Translations under genes and position numbers: made by a program
Shown: piece by piece, positions 54,885 to 64,000 of the stretch
Numbering within the stretch: position 1 is the stretch's first letter
How the letters are laid out: each line of letters starts with the position of its first letter
DNA from: Amia ocellicauda
Taxonomy: Eukaryota; Chordata; Actinopteri; Amiiformes; Amiidae
Assembly: GCF_036373705.1 (NCBI RefSeq)
Contig: NC_089851.1
Location: 1,281,501-1,345,500, forward strand
Direction of reading: 5' to 3'
Length of the DNA stretch: 64,000 nucleotides
Notes under the pieces: model-generated
Told to the model about the DNA's origin: nothing
What the model saw: only the letters and a program-made list of their open reading frames with translations
Database searches by the model: none

Positions 54885-55190
54885 GGGCAGACGTGCTCTT
54901 ATATTTTAGTGCAGTTGCATACTACTGTCCTCATGTGGCAGTGTCTGCATGCGTCTATAACGGATCCCTGCAGCTGATTTAAAGCTGCTCTCTTGCAGTT
55001 GTTCCCGTCCCACGGTGGAGAAATCCTCTGCACAAACGGTGGCACTGAGATCCCAAGTTTGTCTGGAGAAGCTGATTCCCGTCTCTTTATCCTGGAAAAC
55101 TTCTGGCAATAAAGCAACTGAAACTCTGTGCTCCAGTTTGCATTGTTTTCATGGTCACATGCCGTTTCCCTTTCCACGACCTACTCCTGC
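54885..55190 (+). repeat. Dispersed LTR-like repeat, copy 2
   Basis: Shares with 52660-52845 the terminal GGCAATAAAGCAACTGAAAC, TCTGTGCTCCA and less exact similarity upstream ('GAGAAG...T..CC', 'CTGGAGA'). Confidence 0.55.
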
Positions 55191-55604
55191 AGTGGTATTA
55201 ACCGTCACTGTACTACACTGGAATTGTGTTCCCATATAGATTAAAACCTACATCCCTACAGTAACTCAAACTGTGTGCTGTAATAACTACAATAATCTAC
55301 AACCTGGACTGGATAATCAAACTAGAGTTTTATAGAGTACGTGTTTCATAACCACTTCGGATATACCCTGAAAGTGCATTTTATACCAATATTGCGATAT
55401 ACAAATAAATATCCAAAGAATATACTAACATCAGTTCTGAAATATAATACAGCAATACTTTATTTTAAGTATGCGAAGATTGACCTATAGTGTACATAAA
55501 TGTATCCCTTAGTATATAATACAGGTGGGCTATTGGCAGGGGGTCGTTAGCAATATGTGTGCAGAAGAGGAGAAAGGTCGCGTTTGTGTAGCACAGATTT
55601 CGGC

Positions 55605-55822
55605 TGATCTGCGCTGCTCCGCCAATGGGATCGGTGGGATTGTGCAGCTCTGTGCAGCTCTGCGCTGCTCCGCCAATGGGATCGGTGGGATTGTGCAGCT
55701 CTGTGCAGCTCTGCGCTGCTCCGCCAATGGGATCGGTGGGATTGTGCAGCTCTGTGCGGATCTGCGCTGCTCCGCCAATGGGATCGGTGGGATTGTGCAG
55801 CTCTGTGCGGATCTGCGCAACA
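55605..55822 (+). repeat. 51-bp tandem array derived from the Harbinger-like MITE
   Basis: Four copies of a 51-bp unit start GCCAATGGGATCGGTGGGAT at 55621, 55672, 55723 and 55774, plus partial ends. The unit corresponds to the reverse complement of 8337-8400 in the MITE (shared GATCTGCGCTGCTCC and CCAATGGGATC). The unit length is a multiple of three, so the array is open in more than one frame, but nothing suggests translation. It lies about 1.4 kb upstream of the CYLD-like start codon. Confidence 0.9.
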
Positions 55823-55916
55823 CGAACGTAAACGCTGTGAAGCTCCCGGAAGCAGCGCACACGAGAGGAGCAGCCGGCGGTGCGTCTGTCAACAAACCCG
55901 GCGGGCGAGGGACGCG

Positions 55917-56330
55917 GCGCCCAGCGGGACAGACCCCCAGCGGCACAGACCACCAGCGGGACAGACCCCCAGCGGGACAGACCACCAGCGGGACAGACCA
56001 CCAGCGGGACAGACCCCCAGCGGCACAGACCACCAGCGGGACAGACCCCCAGCGGCACAGACCACCAGCGGGACAGACCCCCAGCGGCACAGACCACCAG
56101 CGGGACAGACCCCCAGCGGCACAGACCACCAGCGGGACAGACCGCCAGTGGGACAGACCCCCAGCGGCACAGACCACCAGCGGGACAGACCCCCAGCGGG
56201 ACAGACTCCCAGCGGGACAGACCCCCAGCGGGACAGACCGCCAGTGGGACAGACCACCAGCGGGACAGACTCCCAGCGGGACAGACCCCCAGCGGGACAG
56301 ACCCCCAGTGGGACAGACCCCGGAGCACCC
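55917..56330 (+). repeat. 16-bp GC-rich minisatellite (about 26 units)
   Basis: Variants of CAGCGGGACAGACCCC and CAGCGGCACAGACCAC alternate in higher-order patterns. Because 16 is not a multiple of three and no frame makes a stop, both strands stay open across the array and give long spurious frames. It lies in the GC-rich upstream region of the CYLD-like gene. Confidence 0.95.
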
Positions 56331-57075
56331 TGCCTCGCTGCGCGTTTACTGTCCCCGGGGACACAGTCCGCCTGTCGCCCCGGTGTGTCAGTGTCGCCCT
56401 GGCCCAGCCTCCGTCTGCCTCTCTGTCGGTTAGTTTCGCTTTCTTTTCAGCCCCGTACAGCTGTGGCCAAGCTGGGAGAACCAGGAAGTATGTCTGAATA
56501 AACGCGTTTGTGTTGGGAAAGTATCCTAATACAAAAGAACCCAGTACCGGCCCTGTAGGCCGAGGCACAGTGCAGGAGTCTAGTGGACGAGGAGCTGCAG
56601 AAGAGCGAAGCGGGTCAGTGATCTGCTCTCGGCCGCAGCCGGACGGACGGACGGACGGACGGACACGCAGAGGGACAGACAGCTCCTGCACAGCCCTGCC
56701 GCCGGACTGCGCTTACGTCACCAATAAGATAATACTCTCGGGGTAAGGATGAGGGGAGTTTCGGAGCCACTCAGTTTTTCCCCCGCCGATTGGTATCAGG
56801 AGTGTGTGTACTGTTATTGTAACTACTACTACCATTCACAGTACTGCTGCTGTGCCACTATTACCACTATTACCACTTCAAGTGACGCTTTGCTTTCACT
56901 AGTGCAGGTACTGCAACTATAGTTACAGGCTACATCTAAGACGAGTATAACTCCTTGTAGTACTGATACTGCCGGTGCTGATATTGCTGCTGCTGCTGTG
57001 TGGTGTGTGACAGGGGCAACACTGATGCATGGCCTTGTTGCCAACTATGAACCTCTCTCTCTCTCTCTCTCTCAG
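56331..57075 (+). promoter_or_regulatory. GC-rich 5' region and putative noncoding first exon of CYLD-like gene
   Basis: CpG-rich sequence to about 56.76 kb with a (GGAC)n run at 56.64-56.66 kb. TACGTCACC at about 56.71 kb is a CRE-like site. CTCGGG|GTAAGGATG at 56741 could be the donor of a noncoding exon, and the CTCTCTCTCTCTCAG acceptor at 57075 could start the exon with the ATG. The stretch 56742-56781 is also a near-copy of the start of coding exon 2. No TATA box is evident; CpG-type initiation is likely. Confidence 0.5.
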
Positions 57076-57094
57076 GGTCTCCCTCTTCCTCAGA

Positions 57095-57134
<40 letters not shown>
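57095..57134. repeat. (CA)n microsatellite in the 5' UTR
   Basis: About 20 CA units between the putative acceptor at 57075 and the ATG at 57158, so they would be transcribed in the leader of the CYLD-like mRNA. Confidence 0.9.
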
Positions 57135-57139
<5 letters not shown>

Positions 57140-57157
57140 ACAGCCAGCGCCGCTGCG

Positions 57158-60100
57158 ATGGGCTGCACTGGGAAGCACATGTACTTCATGCTGATGGAGA
57201 GGAGCCCGTATACATACACCAAAGGCTCTCCAGGCAGCATACTGTACATAGAGGAGAGCCGCTACCTCAGGCTGTTCGAGACTGACCACCTGCCAGCCCA
57301 CCTGCCCGTCTCACCCATGGGCACATGTGTTTCCTGTGACGTGGAGGTGAGCTGCCTGCACGCCCTGAAGGAGGCAGAGGCCGCCTTGCTGCAGGCGCTT
57401 GACACGGACGAGGCCCGGCTTCAGAGTGTCTTGCTCAGGGACGAGCTGGACGCCGCGCTGGCCATCACACTTGGCGCGCCCGTCTCCGTGGAGGTCGGAG
57501 AAGACTGGTGCCAGGGCGTGGTGCGGTACGTGGGCAGCATCACGCCCACTGGCTCCTCTATCATGCACAAGCTGCCCGGGGTGTTCTTCGGCGTGGAGCT
57601 GCAGGTGAGCACGGCTGGGAGTCGGGCTGTGGGGGAGCAGAGATCCCGGGTTCTGGAAACTCTTGATTATCGTTAGATTATCCAGACACTGAGGAAGGGA
57701 TGTCATCAGCTCGAGCGTTGAGCCCTGTCCCTCTCTGAACTCTTCTGCTCTCGCACTCCTCTCTCCTCTCCTCAGGGTAAGGATGAGGGGAAGGGCCAGA
57801 ATGACGGGAGTTTCGGAGCCACTCAGTTTTTCCGCTGTACCAAGAACTGCGGCATCTTCGCCCCCTTTACCAGGATCAGGCCCCCCCCGGCTCCGCCTGG
57901 TGACCTGCCCCTGCCAACCTCCCCCAGGGCCCCTCCCAGCCAGCTAGAGCCGCTGCAGCCCGGGGACAGGGTGCACTGGTTCCTGGAGGGCAACTCGGTT
58001 CAGCAGGGGGTGGTGAGGAGGCTGCAGAGGGTCGAGGAGCGCACCAGTGTGCTGATCACTCCAGTGAGTGTGGACCCCTATAGGACGCAGTGGTGTGTGT
58101 GTGTGTGTGTCTCAACCTTACAAGGTTATTATGCTATAACGGTGGTTTATGAGGACATTGCCAATGTCCCCATAATTAAAATCGCTTTAAAACAATACTA
58201 AATGATGTTTTATTGAAAATGTAAAAATGCAGAAAGATTTTTATGAGGGATAGGGTTAGGGGATAGAATCTGTTTGTACAGTATAAAAATCATTATGTCT
58301 ATGGAGAGTCCCCATAATGATAGCGGCACTGTGTGTGTGTGTGTGTCAGTGCTGTGTGTGTCTCAGTGCTGTGTCTCTGGTCTCCTGGCAGGACGGAGAG
58401 GACTGGGAGAAAACTGTGCCACTTGAATGCGTCATCAAGGAGGAGCTGCTCTCGCCAGGTGGGAACTGTCCCCTGTTCACCACCCACTGACACGCTGTGC
58501 CACCAGCCTCTCTGCTCCACACCTGCCCCAGACACCCCCAGTCTCCCTGTCCCCCAGTGTCTCAGTAACCTGTTGTCATCGCTGTCGTTGTTGTTGTGTG
58601 TGTGCAGGGCATGACGCTGAGGTGCCGATGGACTGGGCAGGCGCAGTGGAGCCGGCAAGGGGCCAGGAGGTGAGCTTCACAGCGGAGGGGCTGCCCCTCA
58701 GCCTGAACGCCGTGGTGGAGGTGATGCTGTCGGAGGGACGCACGGTGTACGGGACGGTGCGCTGGATCGGAACCCTGCCCAACACCGAGGGGCTCAGAGT
58801 GGGGCTGGAGCTGGTAAGAGCTCACTGTCTGTCTCGCACCCCTGTCCTGTGTTCCCACGTCGCTGGGGAGTTTGTTCCAGATTGTGACACCAGTGGGATG
58901 CGCACCAACGCTGATCAGATGACATTCATTCAGGAGTTTGGAGATCCGTCAGACAAGGCCTTTGGAAGCCCCTTCCCCACTGGGTGCAATGAGCCAATGA
59001 GCTGCTGCATGGGCAGAGTTTGGGGTTGAGCAGGGAGGCAGAGCAGAGCAGTGCATGCTGGGAAAGTGTGCTTGGGAAGGTCAAGTCAGGTGTGAGTTTG
59101 GGGTCTTTCTCCTCATCAGACTTCAGGTTTAAGCTCCATTAATAATCATGATCACCATAGTAATAACCTGCAACTATATAGCGGCTTTTTGTGATTTCAT
59201 ATCCCAGAGAGCTCAAAGTCAAGCGGGGACAGGCTCACTCCTCCTGTGGCTCTGTACCAGCGACCTGGACAGTGCTGGTCCGGACTGGTCTGGTCCGTTG
59301 TGGACTAGTCTGGTTTGGACAGTGCTGGTCCGGTCAGTGCTGTTCTGGTGCAGTCTGGGCAGGTCAGTGCTTGTCTGGTCAGTGTTGCTGTTTGTGTGCA
59401 GGAGGAGCCAGTGGGGGTCAGTGACGGGACGTTCAAGGGTCAGAGGCTGTTCCAATGTCCTACGCGCAGGGGGCTGTTTGTCAAGCTGCAGTCCTGCCGG
59501 CCTGACTCCCGCTTCCAAGCAACCGGGGGCGGGGGGGGCGCAGCCCCCGGGTCCCACACAGGTCAGCACCACACCCCCCCTCAACGGCACGGCTGCTCAC
59601 AGTTCACTCTGTCCTCTCACTGTGCCCCCCTCACACTGTCTCACACTCCCAGTCACTATCTCTGCCCTGCAGTCACGTCGCCTCAGAGCCTTTTCTCATT
59701 TGAACTCACATGCTTGTGTCTGCGTCTTCCTGTGTGTGTGTATGTTGCAGATTGGGATTGTGCAGTGCAAGGCAATGTCGCCCCCTTGTGGGCAGAGAAG
59801 GCAGTGCAGGTGCTGACGGGGACAATGAAGGGCATCCAGGGTCACTGCAACTCCTGCTACATGGACTCGGCTCTCTTCAGGTCTGTACAGCGCAGTGCTG
59901 TATAGTGCATGTGTTTGCATCTGTCTCTCTTTCTCTCCCCCTCTCTCTCTCTGTGCCAAGCCTGTTCTGTCTCCATGACCCGGTCTGTCTCTCCCTAGTC
60001 TGTTCTCGTGCTCCTCTGTGCTGGACTCTCTGCTGTTCAAAGCCACCCCTCAGAGAGACGCCCCCATCCAGACGACGCTGCTGCAGGAAATCGTCAACCC

Positions 60101-61554
60101 ACTGCGCACGTGAGACTCCAACAGGGGGCAGCACTGAACACACTGAACATCACACTGCACACAACACACTGCACACAGTACACACAGTACCTCCGTGTCT
60201 GTCTTCACTAACTTACTTTTCTTTATTTTTGTTTTGTGTGATTGTGCTGCATGTGTTGCAACTGCTGTGATTCGTATGTTGCTTGTGTGATGGTGTGTGT
60301 GTGTACTTGGGGTTTGCATGTGTGCTGTTTGTTGCGTGGGCGTTATTGTGTGTTTACTGTGCAAATGCTACCTATGTATTGTGTATGGGGTATGTGTGGT
60401 GGGTGTTTGGCAATGGTGTGCGAATTGCGTGTGCGAATTGCGTGTGTGTGGCGTGTGCGTGGCGTGTGCAGCGTGGGGTTCGTGCCGGCCCGCAGTGTGA
60501 TGAAGCTCCGCAAGCAGCTGAAGGAGGGAGGCCACTGCGCCAGCTTCACCACCGAGGAGAAAGGTATCTCCTCTCTCTCTGTGTTATTGCTTGCGTCAGC
60601 TGCTCTGTGTCCTTGCACAGTGTTGGGGCTCCGTGTCACAGTCTCTGTCTGTCTGTGTGTATCTTTGTGTCTGTCTGCAGATCCTGAGGAGTTCCTGAGT
60701 CTCATCATGCACCACATCCTGTCCCTGGACCCTCTGCTCAAACTAAAGTAAGAACCTTAATTCACCCCCCCACACACATACACACTCCCCATCTCTCCTC
60801 TCCTCTCCTCTCAAACTCAAATTCAACAGAGTTTTATTGGCATCACTAATACAGCAGTATTGCCAAAGCAGGTACAATATAACCAATTACATCAGTTTCT
60901 ATACTTTTTCTTCCCCCCCCACTCTCTCTCACACACCATCAGTTATGTGCTGTAATTGGGTTGTTTGCCATGCCTACCTTGCTTGATTTGCAGCCTTTAT
61001 GTTGCAGGGTTAGTTTCCCTTCCTGACTCCTGTGTCTCCTCTCTCCATGTTTCCTCTCGCCTCGTTTTCTTTTCTCCCTGTGTCTCCTCGTGCCCATGTC
61101 AGATCTGTGGGTCAGAAGTTGCAGGAGGGGTACTGCTACCAGATCTTCCTGGACCAGAACCACAGCCTAGCGCTACCCACTGTGCGCCAGCTCCTGGAGC
61201 ACTCTTTCCACAGTGCCCAGCTGCAGCTGGCAGAGGTGAGCATGCAGCTCCCTTACAGCATTCGCGAGAACAGCACACGCATGCACACGGCACAATGCCG
61301 AACAATAACTACAGTCATTATACATGTGTCTCCGTCCCTCCACCCCTCTGCCCGCCTGTCCCCAGGTGCCCTCCTGCCTGATCCTCCAGATGCCGCGGTT
61401 CGGGAAGAAGTTCAAACTGTTTGACAAGATTGTGCCGTCGCTGGAGCTGGACATCACAGACCTGCTGTGTGACGGTGAGCGTGTGTTACAGTCAGTGTGT
61501 GTTACGGTGTTGTGCTGTGTGTGCCCTGGCCAAGATGGAGTGTGTGTTACAGTG

Positions 61555-61585
<31 letters not shown>

Positions 61586-62822
61586 GCAGGCCCACGGGAC
61601 TGTGTGCTGTGCGGGACCCTGGCCACGGTCGAGTGCTCGGCCTGCTTTGGAGACGGCTCCTTCGGTGCCACAGGACTGAAGCAATTCTGTCAGCTGTGCA
61701 GCAAACAGGTACCCTGGGCCCTCAGGGTTGCTCTGCGCTCTGCCAGCGCTGGCCAGGTCACCCCTGCGGTCAGGTGCTCAAGACCACTTGCGTGCAGGCT
61801 GCCCTTAGCGTTACGCTGAAGTCAGTGCACTGCTTGAGGCCCACTAGTCTCTGTTCCAGTCCAGCTCACTGGGACTTTAACCTGAGGAATAATTTGACTT
61901 CTAAAAATTGTTTAACTTACAATAAAACTGTTGTAGAACTGGGGTGCCTTATACTATTTTATATTTGACTGGAAATCTCCAGCTGTTTATAATTGCACTC
62001 GTCTGGTCCACCGGCTGTCACCAGCTCAGTGACTGGGGGCAGGGGGAGGCCAGAAGACAAACGTGTGTCAACACTGAGACTGGACCTGAGGGCTCTCTTT
62101 CTCTCTCTCTCCCACCCCCCAGGTCCACTCCCACCCCCAGCGACGAACTCACACCCCCTCTGTCCTGCGGCTGCCTGAGGGCTTCTCTCAGGGGAGGTCC
62201 CTGCGGCCGCCCCGGGACCTCTTGCAGCTGTTCGCAGTGCTGTGCATAGAGACCAGTCACTACGTATCCTTCGTCAGGCACGGTCCCGGCCCTGAAGACT
62301 GGGTGTTCTTCGACAGCATGGCCGATCGGCACGGTGAGGGGGACAGAGGGGACGTGGGGTGGTGAGGATGTGGGCAGTGCCTCTGACTCACAGCTGCACT
62401 GCCTGTCTGAACCAGTTGTACAAGCTTGGTTAAAGATGGCTAATTGTCCCACGTGTGTCTACCTGTCTGTGCACACGGGCAGTCAGGCAAATGAATACGA
62501 GGACACGGACTACAATTCTGTTTCTGTGCCTCTCCGTGTTTCTCTCTTTGTCTCTGTGTGTCTCTGTGTGTCCCTATGTATCTGTCTGCCTGTCAGTGTG
62601 TCCTTGTGTGATCTCGGTCTCTCTCTCCCCCTTGCAGGTGATGAGGACGGGTACAACATCCCGGCTGTGCGTCCCTGCCCAGAGGTGGGCCGGTACCTGC
62701 AGATGCCACTGGGCCAGCTGGCGCTGCTGTCCCCGAGAGACATGGATGGCGTGGCCAAGAGGCTCTTCTGTGACGCCTACATGTACCTGTACGAGAGCCC
62801 CCGCATGGCCCTGTACCGCTGA
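57158..62822 (+). CDS. CYLD-like deubiquitinase, 14 coding exons, complete
   Basis: Coding exons: 57158-57604, 57776-58063, 58392-58458, 58608-58813, 59402-59561, 59751-59880, 59999-60109, 60472-60563, 60681-60747, 61103-61235, 61366-61474, 61590-61708, 62123-62333, 62638-62822 (TGA). All borders are GT-AG and phases match, giving about 774 residues with no stop. Residues about 105-185 form a CAP-Gly domain ([20 protein letters not shown], then GVEL). About 202-268 is a degenerate second one. About 292-377 is another ([20 protein letters not shown]). The USP domain starts near 415: [12 protein letters not shown] with catalytic Cys425, then ETSHYVSF (His) and FFDSMADR (Asp). The CVLCG...CSAC...CQLC insert is the CYLD B-box. 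CYLD relatives cleave Lys63- and Met1-linked ubiquitin and damp NF-kB signalling. This protein is shorter than mammalian CYLD (about 950) because the linker between CAP-Gly domains is reduced, so a CYLD-like paralogue is more likely than CYLD itself. Confidence 0.93.
60820..60900. other. Intronic SINE/LINE-like scrap
   Basis: CAAATTCAACAGAGTTTTAT, TGGCATCACTAATACAG and GCCAAAGCAGGTACAATAT in the intron after exon 9 resemble the common fish microtubule-style 'TTTTATTGGCAT...TATTGCCAAAGCA' repeat tail (in reverse). Short and intronic. Confidence 0.4.
61556..61585. repeat. (GT)n in intron before exon 12
   Basis: A run of about 14 GT units abuts the TTGCAG acceptor of the exon at 61590, within the polypyrimidine/branch region. 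Confidence 0.85.
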
Positions 62823-63400
62823 GGAGCACCGCCGGGGCAGGGGCAGGGGCGGCCACAGAAATGGGGGCAGGGATAGACTGATGGACAGAGACAGTCTGGG
62901 ACTGCGCCCACCTGTCCCGGCACTGACGCCCACTGCACCCTGGGGTGTTGGGAATCCCAATACCTGCTCACCTGCCCCGGATAAAGGTGCAACATAGATT
63001 GAGGGACTGAGACACAACACCAAACCCAAAATGGAGCACTCTCAAACAAAGCATGCTACCTCCGGCATGTGCGGTCGGCCCTGGGATTCGGACCGCCTTA
63101 GACAAACCCGCCGGCCTGCACTGCGTGACGCTGAAGACTGGCCCTGGACGAGACGCACGCTTTAGACAGCGGTACTTATAACCCACTGTGGGAAAGACAC
63201 TGAGGCACTTTTCAGCCAGAGTTCAAGTGTGAAGTGTGAGCCTGTATTAAGAAGCAATCATATATTTATATAACCAAAAAGAATCTTTGCTGGGTGTGTC
63301 CATGTGTATCAATTAGTGCCTTGAGGGGGGGAAGCAGTTTTTTAAAAGTAAGTAAATAAATGACTAAACTTGCTTTACTTCCTCTGAGATGTTTCTTGCA
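62823..63400 (+). terminator. 3' UTR and poly(A) signal of CYLD-like gene
   Basis: After the TGA at 62820-62822 no open frame continues. The first canonical AATAAA on the plus strand is at 63355-63360 (AAGTAAATAAATGAC), about 530 bp downstream, a reasonable 3' UTR length. A second AATAAA is at 63882. Confidence 0.5.
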
Positions 63401-64000
63401 GTAGAGCCACCAGCAGCGCCGGCAGCCCCAGTCTAGGATGGAAGAGGTGCAGTATACTGCAGTAAAGTACAGCACAGTACACCACGATACCAGGTCTGCT
63501 CGTGCGTCTTTAATGAGGTATAAAGGAGATTTGTTATCTAAAGTTCCTGGCAAAAATACTTTTTAAACGGTCCAGCGAACCTCCACAATGCAGTGTGTTA
63601 GTTTCTTGTTTTGTTTAATATGCCGTAGTGATTTCTGATCCTGGGCTGGACAGTGATGCTGTGGACTTTACTGTCTCTGGGCTTCACCACACACAGCTCT
63701 GGACGCTGTATCACTCAACACTCAAACTCCCAACATCACAGCATAGTGACAGACACTCCTGCATCTCTTTAGTGTTTTATTAATACTGATATCATGAGGC
63801 ACAGCAACAAGACCTTTGTGAAGCTCCCTCCCTCCCTCTGCACAACACACAGCCAATTACACACAATCGGCTTTTAGTGACAATAAAACTCGAAATAGTC
63901 AAGTAAAAAGGAAAGAAATTACAAAATGGAAATCATAATAAAACGGCGGGTTCGAGGGCCGCCAGTGACTGTGCGACCGGCCTGACGGCATCCTGAGTGT
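63401..64000. other. No gene recognised
   Basis: Downstream flank of the CYLD-like gene. Only short frames, no repeats with identifiable ends. Confidence 0.4.

Noticed and set aside
55465-56691. Very long overlapping open frames on both strands (up to 408 codons)
   Set aside because: They run through the 51-bp and 16-bp tandem arrays, which lack stops in all frames. The peptides are pure repeat (GTDHQRDRPPA-type and WSVPLGVCPAGG-type) with no domain.
58427-59029. Continuous 200-codon frame read through CYLD-like introns
   Set aside because: It passes through clear GT-AG introns; the spliced reading preserves the CAP-Gly domain, while the read-through parts have no homology.
1-64000. CRISPR arrays, bacterial operons or riboswitches
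   Set aside because: The window is clearly animal nuclear DNA; the only tandem arrays are minisatellites without unique spacers.

Overview
The window is vertebrate nuclear DNA, most likely from a ray-finned fish. Genes are split by GT-AG introns, and most of the sequence is fish-type transposable elements: L2, CR1 and L1/Tx1-like LINEs, Tc1-like transposons, BEL/Pao and Gypsy LTR elements, a Polinton remnant, hAT and Harbinger-like MITEs, and a tRNA-type SINE. The repeated 3' tail TAAGTCGCCCTGGATAAGGG followed by (ATT)n is common in ray-finned fish LINE/SINE families. I cannot name the species; an early-branching (non-teleost) fish is possible but not shown.

Three host loci can be supported. 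(1) 57.1-62.8 kb, plus strand: a complete 14-coding-exon gene for a CYLD-like deubiquitinase of about 774 residues, with CAP-Gly domains, the USP catalytic Cys/His/Asp and the Cys-rich B-box insert. Its GC-rich upstream region carries two tandem arrays and a partial copy of coding exon 2. (2) 43.7-44.7 kb, minus strand: an intact single-exon reading frame for a beta-gamma-crystallin protein fused to an aerolysin-like pore-forming module. (3) 22.7-27.6 kb, minus strand: exons of a C-type lectin plus fibronectin III surface or secreted protein. Its lectin exon has a 1-base frameshift, so the copy may be broken. Isolated FN3-like and other phase-1 exon candidates at 32.7-33.0 and 46.3 kb suggest a wider, decayed receptor neighbourhood.

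Layout: 0-1 kb CR1-like LINE (minus); 2.3-4.6 kb LTR-like sequence and old exon-like segments; 4.6-9.9 kb L1/Tx1-like LINE split by a 989-bp Harbinger-like MITE; 10.5-12.3 kb Polinton DNA polymerase B pseudogene; 13.6-14.8 kb near-intact Tc1/mariner element with a 36-residue D-E spacing; 15.3-21.3 kb Gypsy element (integrase upstream of reverse transcriptase) interrupted by a complete BEL/Pao element with a 5-bp target duplication; 22.4 kb SINE; 22.7-27.6 kb lectin/FN3 gene; 24.7-25.5 kb dead Tc1-like copy inside it; 29-32.5 kb L2 LINE (plus); 33.4-35.3 kb second L2-like LINE (minus); 38.2-39.4 kb CR1 fused to a Tc1 fragment; 39.4-41.3 kb nested foldback elements; 43.7-44.7 kb crystallin-aerolysin gene; 47.9-51.2 kb L2 (minus) interrupted by a Tc1-like element and an LTR-like block; 51-55 kb Gypsy and LTR remnants; 55.6-56.8 kb tandem arrays and GC-rich promoter region; 57-63.4 kb CYLD-like gene.

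The host genes do not form an operon or obvious pathway. Lectin/FN3, pore-forming crystallin-aerolysin and CYLD-like (an NF-kB signalling regulator in its known relatives) could all relate to immunity, but that is inference from family knowledge. All identifications were made by reading the sequence; no database search was run.
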